From a bacterium (GTDB lineage Bacteria; Bacillota; Bacilli; Lactobacillales; Streptococcaceae), in contig CAJNCW010000001.1 in assembly GCA_905221345.1 (NCBI GenBank), forward strand, positions 186,001 through 250,000: DNA of 64,000 nt. Reading direction: 5' to 3'. The notes beneath the pieces were generated by a model. That model was not told the origin of the DNA and ran no database searches. It worked only from the letters and a program-made list of their open reading frames with translations. Position numbers and translations under genes: made by a program. Shown piece after piece: positions 9,605-18,748 of this stretch (position 1 is the stretch's first letter; each line of letters starts with the position of its first letter).

Positions 9605-10195
9605 ATGAAAATGAAAATTAAGAGTTTGGTTGAAAAAATGGGTGGAGTTCAAAGGTTTACATTTGAACCACTGATTCCTACATCTAGAAAATCGATGTCT
9701 AAATTTTTAGATATTACTAAAGAAGAATTTTCTGATTATTTGGATTATCTTGAATTATTTGGTGGAGAGACAGGATTTATAAAAGAATTTAAGTTAACCC
9801 CATATAGTGATTTGCCCGAATATTGTTATCCTGATGACGATATTCATGTAGGTGGTAATATCGAATGGAGTGGAGGTGATTTAGGTTTCTTTTATGGTGA
9901 AAATATAAACTACCAAAAAAACTCCCTAATTAGTGAGAGGCTTGAAAAATATAAAAATAGAATACCAGATAATTTTCTACCGATATCAAGTAATGAATTT
10001 GGTGATTTGATTTGTCTATGTACTCAAGGAAAAAGAATTGGGCAAATTTTCTATTGGGATCATGAAAACGAATGGGATGAAGAAGATTATTTTGATGAAT
10101 TTGGTGTGCCAATGCCTGAAGAAGTGAAATTTCAAAATATCTATTTAATTGGTAAAAATCTATATGATTGCTTTAGCAGAATGATTCCAGTTTAA
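9605..10195 (+). CDS. SUKH-family (SMI1/KNR4) immunity protein
   Basis: A 196-residue acidic protein. YPDDDIHVGGNIEW, DNFLPISSNEFGDLICLCTQG and WDHENEWDEEDYF are typical of the SMI1/KNR4 fold, the most common immunity family beside nuclease toxins. Its upstream neighbour is a WHH nuclease remnant, a plausible partner. ATG 9605 follows AGAAAGGA; ATG 9611 is an alternative. Confidence 0.75.
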   Translation: MKMKIKSLVEKMGGVQRFTFEPLIPTSRKSMSKFLDITKEEFSDYLDYLELFGGETGFIKEFKLTPYSDLPEYCYPDDDIHVGGNIEWSGGDLGFFYGENINYQKNSLISERLEKYKNRIPDNFLPISSNEFGDLICLCTQGKRIGQIFYWDHENEWDEEDYFDEFGVPMPEEVKFQNIYLIGKNLYDCFSRMIPV

Positions 10196-10199
10196 TAAT

Positions 10200-10386
10200 T
10201 GAAGCAAGCCGCAGCCTACACAAAACCTTTAGTCCTGACATAGAGTGTGTGGCATAAATGTAAGCGGTTACTCCTATCAAAGCCACATCAACGAAGACAG
10301 CGAAAACTGCCGACAAACCCACTACTTCCACTGCGACCAAATCGGCATTCCAAGAGAGATAACCGATAAGGACGTCAATCTGGTTT
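10200..10386 (+). pseudogene. Intercassette repeat and Rhs fragment
   Basis: A GCAAGCCGCAGCC repeat leads into Rhs code ([35 protein letters not shown]). The fragment runs straight into the following toxin but in another frame, so the fusion is out of phase. Confidence 0.6.
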
Positions 10387-10795
10387 GGTTCGTGTAATTC
10401 CCATAGTTGTTGGGGTTGTTTCTAAAGTAATATCAAAAGTTGCTTCAAAGCTAAAATGTGGCAAATGTGTAAAAAATACTTCTCATGTACATCCATTACG
10501 CCAAGCATATATTAAAGAAGTGAATGGTTTGAAGGCGTTAGGAGAAAAAATGGCTCGTAAGGGTATTGATAAGGAAATTATTGCACGAACGTTGCATTCG
10601 AAAAGACGTGAGCTAGGAGTAAAGTATAAAAACTTAACCCCACCTGATAAATTAAAAGAAATATATGCTAGAAATGTGGAAAAATATGGTGATAAACTAG
10701 GTCCATCTATAGATTGGTTGCGTAAAAAAGGAAAATCTTGGGATGATATTATTGAGTCTGCATCACGAACAGGCGGGAAGGATTTAGGATTATGA
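10385..10795 (+). CDS. Rhs toxin tip, detached from its Rhs body
   Basis: About 136 residues: a hydrophobic start (VIPIVVGVVSKVISKVASKL), then HVHPLRQAYIKEVNGLK, IARTLHSKRRELGVKYK and DKLGPSIDWLRKKGKSWDD, ending ASRTGGKDLGL. The same C-terminal block recurs as a tip domain in Rhs proteins of many Proteobacteria, as far as I recall, but I cannot name its activity. Only a non-ATG start (TTG 10385) is available. The stop overlaps the ATG of its immunity gene by ATGA. Confidence 0.6.
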   Translation: MVRVIPIVVGVVSKVISKVASKLKCGKCVKNTSHVHPLRQAYIKEVNGLKALGEKMARKGIDKEIIARTLHSKRRELGVKYKNLTPPDKLKEIYARNVEKYGDKLGPSIDWLRKKGKSWDDIIESASRTGGKDLGL

Positions 10796-11049
10796 TCAAT
10801 GAGTCTATTGTTATTGGCAATGAATATGATGAAAAACTTATTAAATCATTATTTTTAACTTTGCAAGAGATAGGTGCGGTTAAAAAGGATGAATCTTCAG
10901 CATTAGTAGGTTCTCAGGATTACTATTTGGCAAGATACGAAGTAAATAATTTAATTTTAACTGTCGAAATTGAAACATACATAGGAGTAACATTAAGTGG
11001 TCCTTCTAATGTAGTAAGAGAGATTAGTAATAAATTAAAAAGGAAATAA
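10792..11049 (+). CDS. Putative immunity protein, coupled to the upstream toxin tip
   Basis: An 85-residue protein; its ATG overlaps the toxin TGA (ATGA), indicating translational coupling and cognate pairing. Small alpha/beta protein by appearance (LARYEVNNLILTVEIETYIG). Family not recognised. Confidence 0.65.
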   Translation: MINESIVIGNEYDEKLIKSLFLTLQEIGAVKKDESSALVGSQDYYLARYEVNNLILTVEIETYIGVTLSGPSNVVREISNKLKRK

Positions 11050-11059
11050 AGTGTGATAA

Positions 11060-11277
11060 GCAAGCCGTAGCCCGAACAAAACCTTCAGTCCCGAAGTGGG
11101 GTGAGCGTCCCCCTTCGGGCTACCTGAAAAAGTGCAGGCTGCTTTCAAAGCCCCAAAACGGTTCAAAAGCAGTCTGCACATTCAAAGTAAGCCCAAGCCC
11201 CGCACAAAACCTTCAAATTCTGATGTTAGTTTCTGTTCCGTTTCCGCTTTTCAGACGGCCTCGAATGAGAAACAGGG
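11060..11277 (+). repeat. Intercassette repeat with DUS-type sequence
   Basis: GCAAGCCGTAGCCCG repeat (11060-11105) with a GC-rich inverted segment (GTCCCCCTTCGGGCTACC), then a TTTCAGACGGCCTCG stretch near 11250 that contains AG-DUS on the minus strand. No gene seen. Confidence 0.6.
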
Positions 11278-11841
11278 TTGCATTACTACTTCTTCAGGTA
11301 TTATAAGCCTGAAGCGGGTCGGTTTGTGAATCAGGACCCGATTGGGTTGTTTGGTGGAGATAATCTTTATTGGTTTGCTCCGAGTGTACAGGCTTGGGTT
11401 GACCCGTTAGGATTAGCTACTCGACCTAATAATGGGAAATACCATATTTTCTTTGACCATAAGTTAGATTCAGGAATTAGATATTCAAGTGATGCTGTGC
11501 AATTTAATGATGCAAATAAGGCATTTATTAAAAAAATGGAATCTAACCCATCATTTAAACGGGATATGCTTAATCGTTATCCTGAATTAAAAGAATGGAT
11601 GAAATCTGGAGATATGAGTTCAAGTCCCAATTGGGGAAAAGGTAAAAATAAACAGGGACTAACATGGCATCATCATGAGGATACAAAAAGGTTGGTACTG
11701 GTTGATTATAATGACCATAGAAGAAATCATGGTCTATATCACCCACAAAGAAAAGGCGGAAGAAGTATATGGGGAGGTGGTAGACCAGGTCGGCGAGGAA
11801 AATTAAACGGTCGCACTGGTAAACCATTAGGTAAATGTTAA
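11278..11841 (+). CDS. Rhs end with WHH-family HNH nuclease toxin
   Basis: A short Rhs end ([29 protein letters not shown]) is fused in frame to a nuclease tip of about 140 residues. The signature [20 protein letters not shown] followed by HRRNHG matches the WHH subgroup of the HNH/endonuclease VII fold; the WHHH histidines are the expected metal and catalytic residues. It ends GKPLGKC. All key residues are present, so the tip may be active, but the Rhs body is missing and only non-ATG starts exist upstream. Confidence 0.72.
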   Translation: MHYYFFRYYKPEAGRFVNQDPIGLFGGDNLYWFAPSVQAWVDPLGLATRPNNGKYHIFFDHKLDSGIRYSSDAVQFNDANKAFIKKMESNPSFKRDMLNRYPELKEWMKSGDMSSSPNWGKGKNKQGLTWHHHEDTKRLVLVDYNDHRRNHGLYHPQRKGGRSIWGGGRPGRRGKLNGRTGKPLGKC

Positions 11842-11864
11842 TTTAAGCACAGAAGGAACAAAAA

Positions 11865-12233
11865 ATGAATTTAGATAATTTTTTTAGAAGAAAAATTAGC
11901 ATATCAGAAATTATTGATTGTGCTAGATTATTTAATGATGAAGATACTGATAAATTTGCAAAATTTCCATACATATATATTTCCTCTGATGAAGATGAGA
12001 GTATCCTTGATTTAGAGACGGTTTGTTATTTGGATAACGGTCCAAAAATAGTGGATGGAAAAGAAGTTTTTCCTGATTTTGTAAATGAGAATGGATTGGA
12101 TATTTTATGTAGTGGGGATGTATTTATGGATATTTACGATGACTTAGATGAACGGTATCCAAATTTTACAAAAGATCAATTTATTGATGCTCTAAATTAT
12201 TACATGGATAATGATGATTACATTGAATTTTAA
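11865..12233 (+). CDS. Probable immunity protein of the WHH nuclease
   Basis: A 122-residue, very acidic protein (many Asp and Glu, as in proteins that mimic or block DNA-binding surfaces), with AGAAGGAAC before the ATG. It follows the nuclease by 23 bases. The ending FIDALNYYMDNDDYIEF recalls the DUF7716 family; that assignment is tentative. Confidence 0.55.
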   Translation: MNLDNFFRRKISISEIIDCARLFNDEDTDKFAKFPYIYISSDEDESILDLETVCYLDNGPKIVDGKEVFPDFVNENGLDILCSGDVFMDIYDDLDERYPNFTKDQFIDALNYYMDNDDYIEF

Positions 12234-12245
12234 ATCTATAATTCA

Positions 12246-12318
12246 GCTAGCAGTAGCCCGCATGAAACCTCCAATCCCGACGTAGGGTGTGTGCGGAACG
12301 CACGCACGCGGTTTCTGT
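12246..12318 (+). repeat. Intercassette repeat
   Basis: GTAGCCCGCATGAAACCTCC, ATCCCGACGTAGGGTGTGTG, then CGGAACGCACGCACGCGGTTT. One of the best-preserved copies, followed directly by the DUS hairpin. Confidence 0.8.
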
Positions 12319-12320
12319 TT

Positions 12321-12358
12321 TTCAGACGGCCTCACTATCTTCTTTGAGGTCGTCTGAA
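12321..12358 (+). terminator. Inverted DUS pair (hairpin, putative terminator)
   Basis: TTCAGACGGCCTCA and TGAGGTCGTCTGAA face each other over a ten-base loop and pair over 14 bp with a single G-T pair. The arms are AG-DUS (minus strand) and AGGTCGTCTGAA (plus strand). In Neisseria such inverted uptake sequences often serve as transcription terminators. Confidence 0.65.
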
Positions 12359-12363
12359 CCATT

Positions 12364-12375
12364 TGTTCTTTAACA
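12364..12375 (+). promoter_or_regulatory. boxA-like motif after the DUS hairpin
   Basis: TGTTCTTTAACA differs at one position from the boxA antitermination core TGCTCTTTAACA. It begins six bases after the hairpin. Confidence 0.45.
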
Positions 12376-12401
12376 AACTCATCTAAAACTAGCTATGAAT
12401 T

Positions 12402-12537
12402 GGCGAAAGTTGATGGAAGTGGCAAGCATCCATATTTTGCAGAAGATAGAAAAGCATTTGGTAAAGATAGAAGGCAATATCGGAAAGATAGAGCAAAAGC
12501 AGAAAAAAGGCAAAGAAGGAAAGTTGGGGGATGTTAA
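12402..12537 (+). pseudogene. Toxin C-terminal remnant
   Basis: The frame reads KVDGSGKHPYFAEDRKAFGK and ends RKVGGC. Basic end of a deleted toxin. Another frame over the same bases makes the downstream gene look 60 residues longer than it is. Confidence 0.55.
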
Positions 12538-12574
12538 TGTTAATTTACCCATATTTACAAAAGAGAGGTTTGTT

Positions 12575-13009
12575 ATGTTAGATGATGATTTTAAGGAGTA
12601 TCTTAATGATGAATTTGGTAGAATATTCCCAGAAAGTCAGGAGGAATATCGTAAATTATTCAAAGGGTTAGGTTTTGGGGAGGTAAATCATGACTTCATT
12701 GAATTTTGGGCAACATATAGTGATGAAATTTATGGGAAAATTGGATATTTAGTTGATTTAGCAATGGACTTAGAGGATTTTTCAAGTAGCCAAACAGAAA
12801 TTTTGAGAAAAAATATTGGCTTACCTGATAATTATTTTTCCCTGTTGAATAATGAGTTGGATGATTATATCCTGTATGATAAAAATACCGATGAAGTTTT
12901 TTTTGTAGAGGCTCCCACTATTCAAAAATTTATAGAAAATAAACAATTTAGCAAACATTGGGATAACTTTGAATATTTTATTAAAGATTATCTAAATTAT
13001 AATACTTAA
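12575..13009 (+). CDS. SUKH-like (SMI1/KNR4-like) immunity protein
   Basis: A 144-residue acidic protein starting MLDDDFKEYLNDEFG. Start ATG 12575 is chosen because AAGAGAGG lies upstream and the preceding bases encode a toxin tail in another frame. IGLPDNYFSLLNNE and the C-terminal WDNFEYFIKDYL fit the SUKH layout. Confidence 0.6.
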   Translation: MLDDDFKEYLNDEFGRIFPESQEEYRKLFKGLGFGEVNHDFIEFWATYSDEIYGKIGYLVDLAMDLEDFSSSQTEILRKNIGLPDNYFSLLNNELDDYILYDKNTDEVFFVEAPTIQKFIENKQFSKHWDNFEYFIKDYLNYNT

Positions 13010-13017
13010 GATGTTTG

Positions 13018-13556
13018 AGCAGCCGTAGCCCTTATGAAACCCTCGTTCACAACAGAGAGTACGTTTGGAGCGCACGTAAGTAGTTTCTAATTTTCAGACA
13101 GCCTCGAAGAGGAAACCGGATTCGTTTGGTACGGCAGCCACCTCTTACAGGAAATCCAACCGGACGGCAGGTATACCTATATCTACACCGCCCCCGACAG
13201 CTATGAACCCTTGGCACAGGTACACACAACAGGATCAACGATGACGGAGAAAGCGACCAACAAACCCACTACTCCCACTGTGACCAAATTGGCATCCCAA
13301 GAGAGATAACCTGGTTTGGTTTGGGGATTATTATGGTTGCGGTAAACCGAAGAGTGAAGCCAACATAGCCGGAACTGCTCACCAACCCTTCCGCCTGCAA
13401 AACCAATATTGCGACCGTGAGACAGGGTTGCACTACAACTTCTTCAGGTATTACGAGCCTGAGGCGGGGCAGTTTGTGAATCAGGACCCGATTGGGTTTC
13501 CTGGTGAACAAATACAAAAATATATTAATGACTTAGAAAGATTAATAAGACAATGA
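13018..13556 (+). pseudogene. Intercassette repeat and decayed Rhs fragment with toxin tail
   Basis: A degenerate repeat is followed by Rhs code in changing frames: EEETGFVWYGSHLLQEIQPD, GRYTYIYTAPDSYEPLAQV, then HYSHCDQI, a damaged middle, and [13 protein letters not shown]. The toxin is deleted except for EQIQKYINDLERLIRQ, whose TGA overlaps the next ATG. At least two frameshifts are present. Confidence 0.65.
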
Positions 13557-14251
13557 ATCAGGAGCAATTTATAAAAAAGATTAATATAGTTTTAGTCGAA
13601 ATTGATAAAATGATTAATAATTGTGATGAATATAGTTATACAAATAAACAGCAGTTGATTTCTATAAAAAATGAACTATATGACATGATTAATTATCTAA
13701 ATTCAGAAACTATTTTTCAACAAAAAAAAGGAAAAGAATTTTTATTGTCTCGTATAGTAATTGATTCTTGGCCATTTAATAATGAGGTTGGTAAACTCCT
13801 TGTAGAATTAGAAGAAGATTTCAATTCTTTAACAAGAAAAAATATAAAAATGCCTAAGTTAAAAATTTTTCTTGAAACTCCTTTAGACTTTCAAGAAAAA
13901 AATTTTTTTGACAAATGGGAAGTCAGTTACCTTGATTTGATGGAAGTTAATCAAGGTTCTCCCTTAGTTGGAAGTCTGTCCATTAACGGTCAAGTTATTA
14001 CTCAAGAACAGGGTTTTGGTGGGCCTTTGTTATATTTCAATAGAAAAATATATATTCCTGTTTTCATTAGACGATTTTGCCTTGTTGGATTTAGGCTTGC
14101 AATATTAAGTTTAGATGATTTATCAATTGAGTATATTGGGGGCATCGAAGACTTGGTTTATCTGAAAGAGATAAAAGATAATAGAATTTATTTCTATACA
14201 GACATATATAAAAGCACAGAAAAGAATTTAACTTTATATGAACAAAAATAA
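13553..14251 (+). CDS. Putative immunity protein, family unknown
   Basis: A 232-residue protein whose ATG overlaps the stop of the residual toxin tail (ATGA). The N-terminal half is helical (INIVLVEIDKMINNC), the C-terminal half beta-rich (VSYLDLMEVNQGSPLVGSL; LAILSLDDLSIEYIGG). No family recognised. The preserved overlap shows that toxin deletion left the gene boundary untouched. Confidence 0.6.
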   Translation: MNQEQFIKKINIVLVEIDKMINNCDEYSYTNKQQLISIKNELYDMINYLNSETIFQQKKGKEFLLSRIVIDSWPFNNEVGKLLVELEEDFNSLTRKNIKMPKLKIFLETPLDFQEKNFFDKWEVSYLDLMEVNQGSPLVGSLSINGQVITQEQGFGGPLLYFNRKIYIPVFIRRFCLVGFRLAILSLDDLSIEYIGGIEDLVYLKEIKDNRIYFYTDIYKSTEKNLTLYEQK

Positions 14252-14298
14252 CTCAAGAATATGCTGCAAACATCATAGCCAAAGGACTTCCATGTTAA
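14251..14298 (+). pseudogene. Toxin C-terminal remnant
   Basis: TQEYAANIIAKGLPC-stop. Only 15 codons remain, and the stop overlaps the ATG of the membrane protein gene (ATGTTAA). Confidence 0.5.
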
Positions 14299-14654
14299 TT
14301 AAATTTAAAGAATTTATTCAAAAGTATTGGATTAGTATTCTAATTTCATGGATTTGTTTTTGGTTATGGATGGCCTATTATGGAGATAACACGATAGTTA
14401 AGTTGATCGTGTTTCCGATCATCTCTTTCTTTCTAGTTATTTTATTTCATTTAGAATTAGAAAGAAAAAATATTAAATATCTATCCATAATTCAAATGTT
14501 AATTGGGATGTTGTTGGGATTAGCTATACAAATCAAAAGTGAGAGTTTTATGCTCTTTGAAGGATTGATATTCGGAGGAATTTGGGGATTAACAACACCC
14601 TTTTGGGTAAAAATATTTTTATTTTTAAGAAAAAAGATAGGAAATTATGTATAA
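14292..14654 (+). CDS. Small membrane immunity protein
   Basis: A 120-residue protein with four hydrophobic stretches (WISILISWICFWLWMAYY; VFPIISFFLVILF; IIQMLIGMLLGLAI; LIFGGIWGLTTPFWV), probably four membrane helices. Start ATG 14292 overlaps the toxin tail stop; an upstream frame from 14238 has no ribosome binding site. A membrane location suggests that the lost toxin acted at the membrane, for example by forming pores. That is inference. Confidence 0.6.
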   Translation: MLIKFKEFIQKYWISILISWICFWLWMAYYGDNTIVKLIVFPIISFFLVILFHLELERKNIKYLSIIQMLIGMLLGLAIQIKSESFMLFEGLIFGGIWGLTTPFWVKIFLFLRKKIGNYV

Positions 14655-14823
14655 CAAAGCATAAGTTAGGGTAGTTACCAACAAACAACCTAAAGGTCGT
14701 CTGAAAAACGAAGAAGTTTCATACGGCCTCGAAGATGCCACCAGATTCGTTTGGGATGGCAAGTATACCTATATCTACACCCTCGGATTCCTACGAGTCT
14801 TTGGCACAAATTCGAGACTGGAG

Positions 14824-15024
14824 CAACGATTAGAAAGATTGGCTACCATTGCTAAAAATAAAAAATGGAGTAAAAAGAAAATCTCAGAAAAAATATTAAA
14901 AATGCAAAACGAATTAGGAGAAGCTTTTAGAACTGGCAAATATATTTTTGCTGCACCAATTTCTAAAAGTAATAGTAAGAAAGGAAAAAATGATGACTCT
15001 TTATCAAATATACTCTGCTGTTGA
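14824..15024 (+). pseudogene. Toxin C-terminal remnant
   Basis: About 66 codons open from an Rhs fragment: LATIAKNKKWSKKKISEKIL, ELGEAFRTGKYIFAAPISK, then SKSNSKKGKNDDSLSNILCC. Basic tail of a deleted toxin that overlaps the following immunity gene by 35 bases. An Rhs/DUS stretch (GGTCGTCTGAAAAACG near 14695, YTYIYT) precedes it. Confidence 0.5.
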
Positions 15025-15529
15025 TAATGAAGAAGCGTATGTGGACTTAAAACAGGATGATAGAAAAATTGTAGAATTTATTAATTACAATAAAGGTAAT
15101 TATACAGATGAAGCAGTTTTTATAGCTCAGAGTGGATATACCTCCAAAAATATTTCTAATACAGATTATATTCAAACAATTCCTAAGATGTTATTGTTCT
15201 CTGAAACTTTCATTAATAAATTGGCTGATAAATTAAAAGATGAATTAGATTTTTTTCCGGCTAAACTTAGAATCAAGAATGATGAATTTAAATTTTTCCT
15301 TGGAAAAATTAAATTAACTGCTAGATTAGTAGATATGGAAAAATCAAATTTTTATGAAATAGATGGAGAGAAGTTTATTGATTATCCACCTGTATTTTTA
15401 GGAAATATATCTGGTTTTGAGTTTTGTGCAAAAGATATAAATGATGATTTAATTTGGGCTTTTTCTGATAAATTCAAAGAATTAGTTATTAGTAATAATT
15501 TGAAGATGGAATTTCTTCCTCTAACATGA
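14990..15529 (+). CDS. Putative immunity protein (Imm11/DUF1629-like)
   Basis: A 179-residue protein starting MMTLYQIYSAVDNEEAY, with AAGGAAAA upstream of ATG 14990. The pattern KMLLFSETFINKLADK and the ending DKFKELVISNNLKMEFLPLT recall DUF1629-type immunity proteins, but the match is weak. Confidence 0.5.
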   Translation: MMTLYQIYSAVDNEEAYVDLKQDDRKIVEFINYNKGNYTDEAVFIAQSGYTSKNISNTDYIQTIPKMLLFSETFINKLADKLKDELDFFPAKLRIKNDEFKFFLGKIKLTARLVDMEKSNFYEIDGEKFIDYPPVFLGNISGFEFCAKDINDDLIWAFSDKFKELVISNNLKMEFLPLT

Positions 15530-15594
15530 AATACTCTGTAAGTAAGTTATAGCAATCCGTATCCCGTACGAAACCTCCCATCCCGACGTAGGGT

Positions 15595-16290
15595 ATGAGC
15601 AGAGCGCACGCAGGCGGTTTCGCCTGTCTAAGCCACATCAGCGAATACAGCGAAAATCACCAACAATCCCACTACTTCCACTGCGACCAAATCGGCATAC
15701 CGCGCGAGAAGACCGACATCCACGGTAATCTCTTGTGGTACGGCGAATATACCGCCTGGGGTCGTCTGAAAAAAGATGAACGCGTCTATCAGAACGCGCA
15801 TCAGCCGTTTAGATTGCAAAACCAGTATTACGATTCTGAAACAGGACTCCACTATAACTATTTCCGCTATTACGATTCAGAAACAGGACGGTTTATAAGT
15901 CAAGATGTAATAGGTTTGGTAGGAGGAGAAAATTTCTATCAATTTTCTCCCAATACGCAGAGTTGGATTGGTCCTTTAGGACTTAAAGAACTTTATTATC
16001 TTGTTGCAAGGAAAGATGGCTTTTATCCTGTAATGGAATGGGGTAAAAGTGAGCCTATGGGTAAGGTTTGGTTGAAAAAAGGGGATATTTGGAAAATTGG
16101 GGAGACAAAAAATATTGTTAATGGTGTTCAGCGCCGATATTCTCAACAATGGTTAGATAGAAATAATTTAAAATATATAAAAGTTATGAAGGGACCTAAA
16201 AAAGTAATGCAACGTTGGGAAAGGTTGAAAATTATTAAATATATTAAGAAAAGAGGCAAACTACCAGCAGGGAATAAATGTAAGCATTAG
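15595..16290 (+). CDS. Rhs C-terminal end with URI/GIY-YIG-like nuclease toxin
   Basis: The best-preserved Rhs end in the array: [73 protein letters not shown], then [10 protein letters not shown] tip of about 95 residues follows without interruption: [59 protein letters not shown]. The spacing of K-x-GET, RYS and the later Glu fits URI-domain (GIY-YIG fold) nuclease toxins. The start within the intercassette repeat is not a genuine one. Confidence 0.65.
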   Translation: MSRAHAGGFACLSHISEYSENHQQSHYFHCDQIGIPREKTDIHGNLLWYGEYTAWGRLKKDERVYQNAHQPFRLQNQYYDSETGLHYNYFRYYDSETGRFISQDVIGLVGGENFYQFSPNTQSWIGPLGLKELYYLVARKDGFYPVMEWGKSEPMGKVWLKKGDIWKIGETKNIVNGVQRRYSQQWLDRNNLKYIKVMKGPKKVMQRWERLKIIKYIKKRGKLPAGNKCKH

Positions 16291-16322
16291 TTTTATTCTG
16301 TTTATAAAATAAAGAGGTGAAT

Positions 16323-16751
16323 ATGGAAATACGGACTACAAGTGACTCTCCAAAATGGAGTAAAGTTAGTATGTTAGATAGTGAAATAGAGAATGGTTTA
16401 CAGCCTATTTTAAAAAAATATACTGAATTTCCTTTTGATTTGGTAGTATGTTTTAGGTGTTTAGAAAAAGATAGTGGTTGGAAATCTAAATCTCGATATT
16501 CAAAAGAGGATAATTATAATGCACTAGGGTTTGACATTGTTGTTTATGAGGAAGATTTTATACCTATCAAAAAAGATATAAATGCACAGAGAAAAATGTT
16601 GGGCAAGGAGTTTTATCGATATTTTTTTGAAACCATAAAGAAAAAAGAAAAGCAATTTCCTATACTTAAAAAAATTAATCCTAATTTTTTATATGACGTT
16701 GAAAAATGGTTATTGGAAAATAAATGGATAGATCCTATTAGCAAATCATAG
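16323..16751 (+). CDS. Immunity protein of the URI-like nuclease cassette
   Basis: A 142-residue protein directly after the nuclease. ATG 16323 has AAAGAGGTG at good spacing; a GTG two codons earlier is the alternative. Contains FDIVVYEEDFIPIKKD and KRMLGKEFYRYF-like helices (residues RKMLGKEFYRYFFET). Family not recognised. Pairing is inferred from position. Confidence 0.6.
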   Translation: MEIRTTSDSPKWSKVSMLDSEIENGLQPILKKYTEFPFDLVVCFRCLEKDSGWKSKSRYSKEDNYNALGFDIVVYEEDFIPIKKDINAQRKMLGKEFYRYFFETIKKKEKQFPILKKINPNFLYDVEKWLLENKWIDPISKS

Positions 16752-16795
16752 TATTGATATCTTTTACAAAGTATTTCAGATGGCTAAGATATTAA

Positions 16796-17065
16796 GGTCG
16801 TCTGAAACATTTTTTATAGATTGTTGCACCGTATTCAACCGTTGCTACGCCTACGACAAAGCCGGTAACTTGATTCAAAGTGCCGACCAAAGAAGCGGCG
16901 TCCTTAATTACGTCTACGACAAAATCGGACAGATTCAGGAAGCCCGCCAATAAGCTCACTACTACCAAAATGGAAGAAAATTTTATTCAAAAAAGAAATA
17001 ATGGGAATGGTGCATTTTCTTGGAACTCCTACAAAGATAATGTAACCATACAACATAGGAAATAG
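16796..17065 (+). pseudogene. DUS and Rhs fragment with toxin tail
   Basis: AGGTCGTCTGAA-type uptake sequence near 16795, then Rhs code upstream of the usual C-terminal segment (AYDKAGNLIQSADQRSGVLN, YVYDKIGQIQ). The bases ACCAAAGAAGCG here are also the first bases of the array after zwf. A frame ending IQHRK-stop lies five bases before the next ATG. Confidence 0.55.
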
Positions 17066-17069
17066 TATC

Positions 17070-17546
17070 ATGACAACTTTAGAAGATAAGATCTTTACTT
17101 TAAAACAGAATCATTTAATGAAAAAAATGAAAGAAATTCATTTTTTAAATCATTTAATTTCAGATTCTGAAAAAAATATTCCATATCCACTCTCATGTGA
17201 AATAATAAATCGTACTTTTACCCCTTATAGAAATATAGAATTATTAAAAGAAAATTTTACTTTATCGATAAAAAATGAAATATTAAATTTTTTTGCACCA
17301 GAGGAAAATGATATTGCTTATGTTTACTTTTATGGAGGGATAAATGATGCGGCTGAAACACCAATAGAAGTATTCCCCTTGTTTATGATCAAAATAAAAA
17401 ATATTAGCAATTGGCTAGAATTAATAAACAAACCTAATTTTTATTGTTTAAAATTATTTAGTCATAAAATAGATAAAGTTATCGATATATCTCTACTCGA
17501 CAATGAGGAAGATGTGTTATCTGTTTCTATTGGAGTAAACGCTTAA
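17070..17546 (+). CDS. Putative immunity protein, family unknown
   Basis: A 158-residue AT-rich gene with ATAGGAAATAG upstream. Soluble; includes VYFYGGINDAAETPIEVFP. No recognised family. Confidence 0.55.
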   Translation: MTTLEDKIFTLKQNHLMKKMKEIHFLNHLISDSEKNIPYPLSCEIINRTFTPYRNIELLKENFTLSIKNEILNFFAPEENDIAYVYFYGGINDAAETPIEVFPLFMIKIKNISNWLELINKPNFYCLKLFSHKIDKVIDISLLDNEEDVLSVSIGVNA

Positions 17547-17617
17547 CTATTTTAAAAATAAATAAACTGTTCCAGCAGAAGCAATCCTTTGCTTTGTATA
17601 ACTTAAAGGTATTTAGC

Positions 17618-18047
17618 ATGAAAGAATTATTAGAAAAACTTGAAAATAATAGTTTTATTGATAAGGTCAGAATGGATCTTGAATTCGATGTAAAGGACTA
17701 TCAAGAATTATTAAAAAATTTATATTAATACTATTTTTAAACTAAATAAAAAACTAGAAAACTTACCCTCTATTTTAAGTATTGAGGATGAATTATTTTT
17801 TATTGATAGATTGCAAACATTACCTATTGATGAAATTAGGGAAAATAAAGAAATATTTAAGAGAATTATCTCAGCTATCCAAGAATCTCACCAAGACAAC
17901 GGGATATTTGAAATAACAGATGAAAATATTAAGATTTTCTTTGAATTTGTTATCTGGATTAGAAATTTAAAAAAACTATATCACCTTGATTTTGAGAAAT
18001 ATATAGATGGGTTAGATACAAATTTTGATGGTTCACAACAAATTTGA
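17618..18047 (+). pseudogene. Immunity gene with a homopolymer frameshift
   Basis: The frame opens MKELLEKLENNSFIDKVRMD and stops at 17726 just after a run of six A (17713-17718). In the +1 frame it continues smoothly as YINTIFKLNKKLENLPSI and FFIDRLQTLPIDEIREN to 18047. One slipped base in the A-run explains the break. Family not recognised. Confidence 0.65.
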
Positions 18048-18070
18048 TACTCAAATGAAAAAATTATACA

Positions 18071-18125
18071 GCAAGCCGTAGTCTGCATACATATAGTGTG
18101 CATATCTCAAGGCACACACGGCCTC
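18071..18125 (+). repeat. Intercassette repeat, degenerate
   Basis: GCAAGCCGTAGTCTGCATAC then a shortened palindromic part. An Rhs fragment starting at a GTCGTCTGAAAGAGG site follows at 18149. Confidence 0.6.
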
Positions 18126-18148
18126 TTGTTCCAATGACTTATCAAGTC

Positions 18149-18698
18149 GTCTGAAAGAGGAAACCAAGGTAACGGATAGCTCTTACCAAACCTTCCGCCT
18201 GCAAAACCAGTATTGCGACCTTGAGACGGGGCTGCATTACAACTTCTTCAGGTATTACGACCTGATGCAGGGCGGTTTGTGAATCAGGATCTGATCAAAT
18301 TGAAGGGTGGGAATAATTTTTATCAATTTGCACCGAATTCCATTGGGTGGATTGATACTTTATATTTATCACGTAGAGGAACTTACAGAGGAGAGAGAGG
18401 GAGTCATAAAGGAGGAGAAGCTAATCACTCTCCAGCTTGGGGAGCATATAAAGATTTACCAAATAGACCATCTTATGGTTCTGCACCTGCGTATCATATG
18501 GATAAATCAGATCATAGAGGCATGTCAAGTACAGGGAGTTCAACTACTGCTCGTCGTTGGAGAGCGCAACAAAGACAATTTATCCTTCAAGGTCGATGGG
18601 ATTTGGCTATGGAGATGGATATTATTGAGACTAAGAGGAAATTTATAGATAAATATGATAAGAGATTGAGAAGGATGGTGCGAGAAGCTGTTAGATAG
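18149..18698 (+). pseudogene. Rhs end with HNH-like nuclease toxin
   Basis: The Rhs fragment starts at its internal DUS-like site ([20 protein letters not shown]), then has a one-base loss in YYDLMQGGL (expected YYEPDAGRF), which puts NQDLIKLKGGNNFYQF and the toxin in another frame (18279-18698). The tip contains GEANHSPAWGAYKDL, HMDKSDHRGMSSTGSS, RRWRAQQRQFILQGRWD and EMDIIETKRKF, an arrangement I associate with HNH-fold toxins. The tip itself is uninterrupted, the fusion is not. Confidence 0.55.
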
Positions 18699-18748
18699 AA
18701 ATTAATCACTAAATATCAAGCATCTAAACTAAGAAAGGTCATTGGAAA

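Noticed and set aside
12395..12574. N-terminal extension of the SUKH-like protein at 12575
   Set aside because: The same bases encode a toxin tail in another frame and the ribosome binding site lies before 12575.
18307..18648. 113-codon frame overlapping the HNH-like toxin
   Set aside because: Its sequence has no domain character, whereas the alternative frame carries the conserved toxin blocks and Rhs end.
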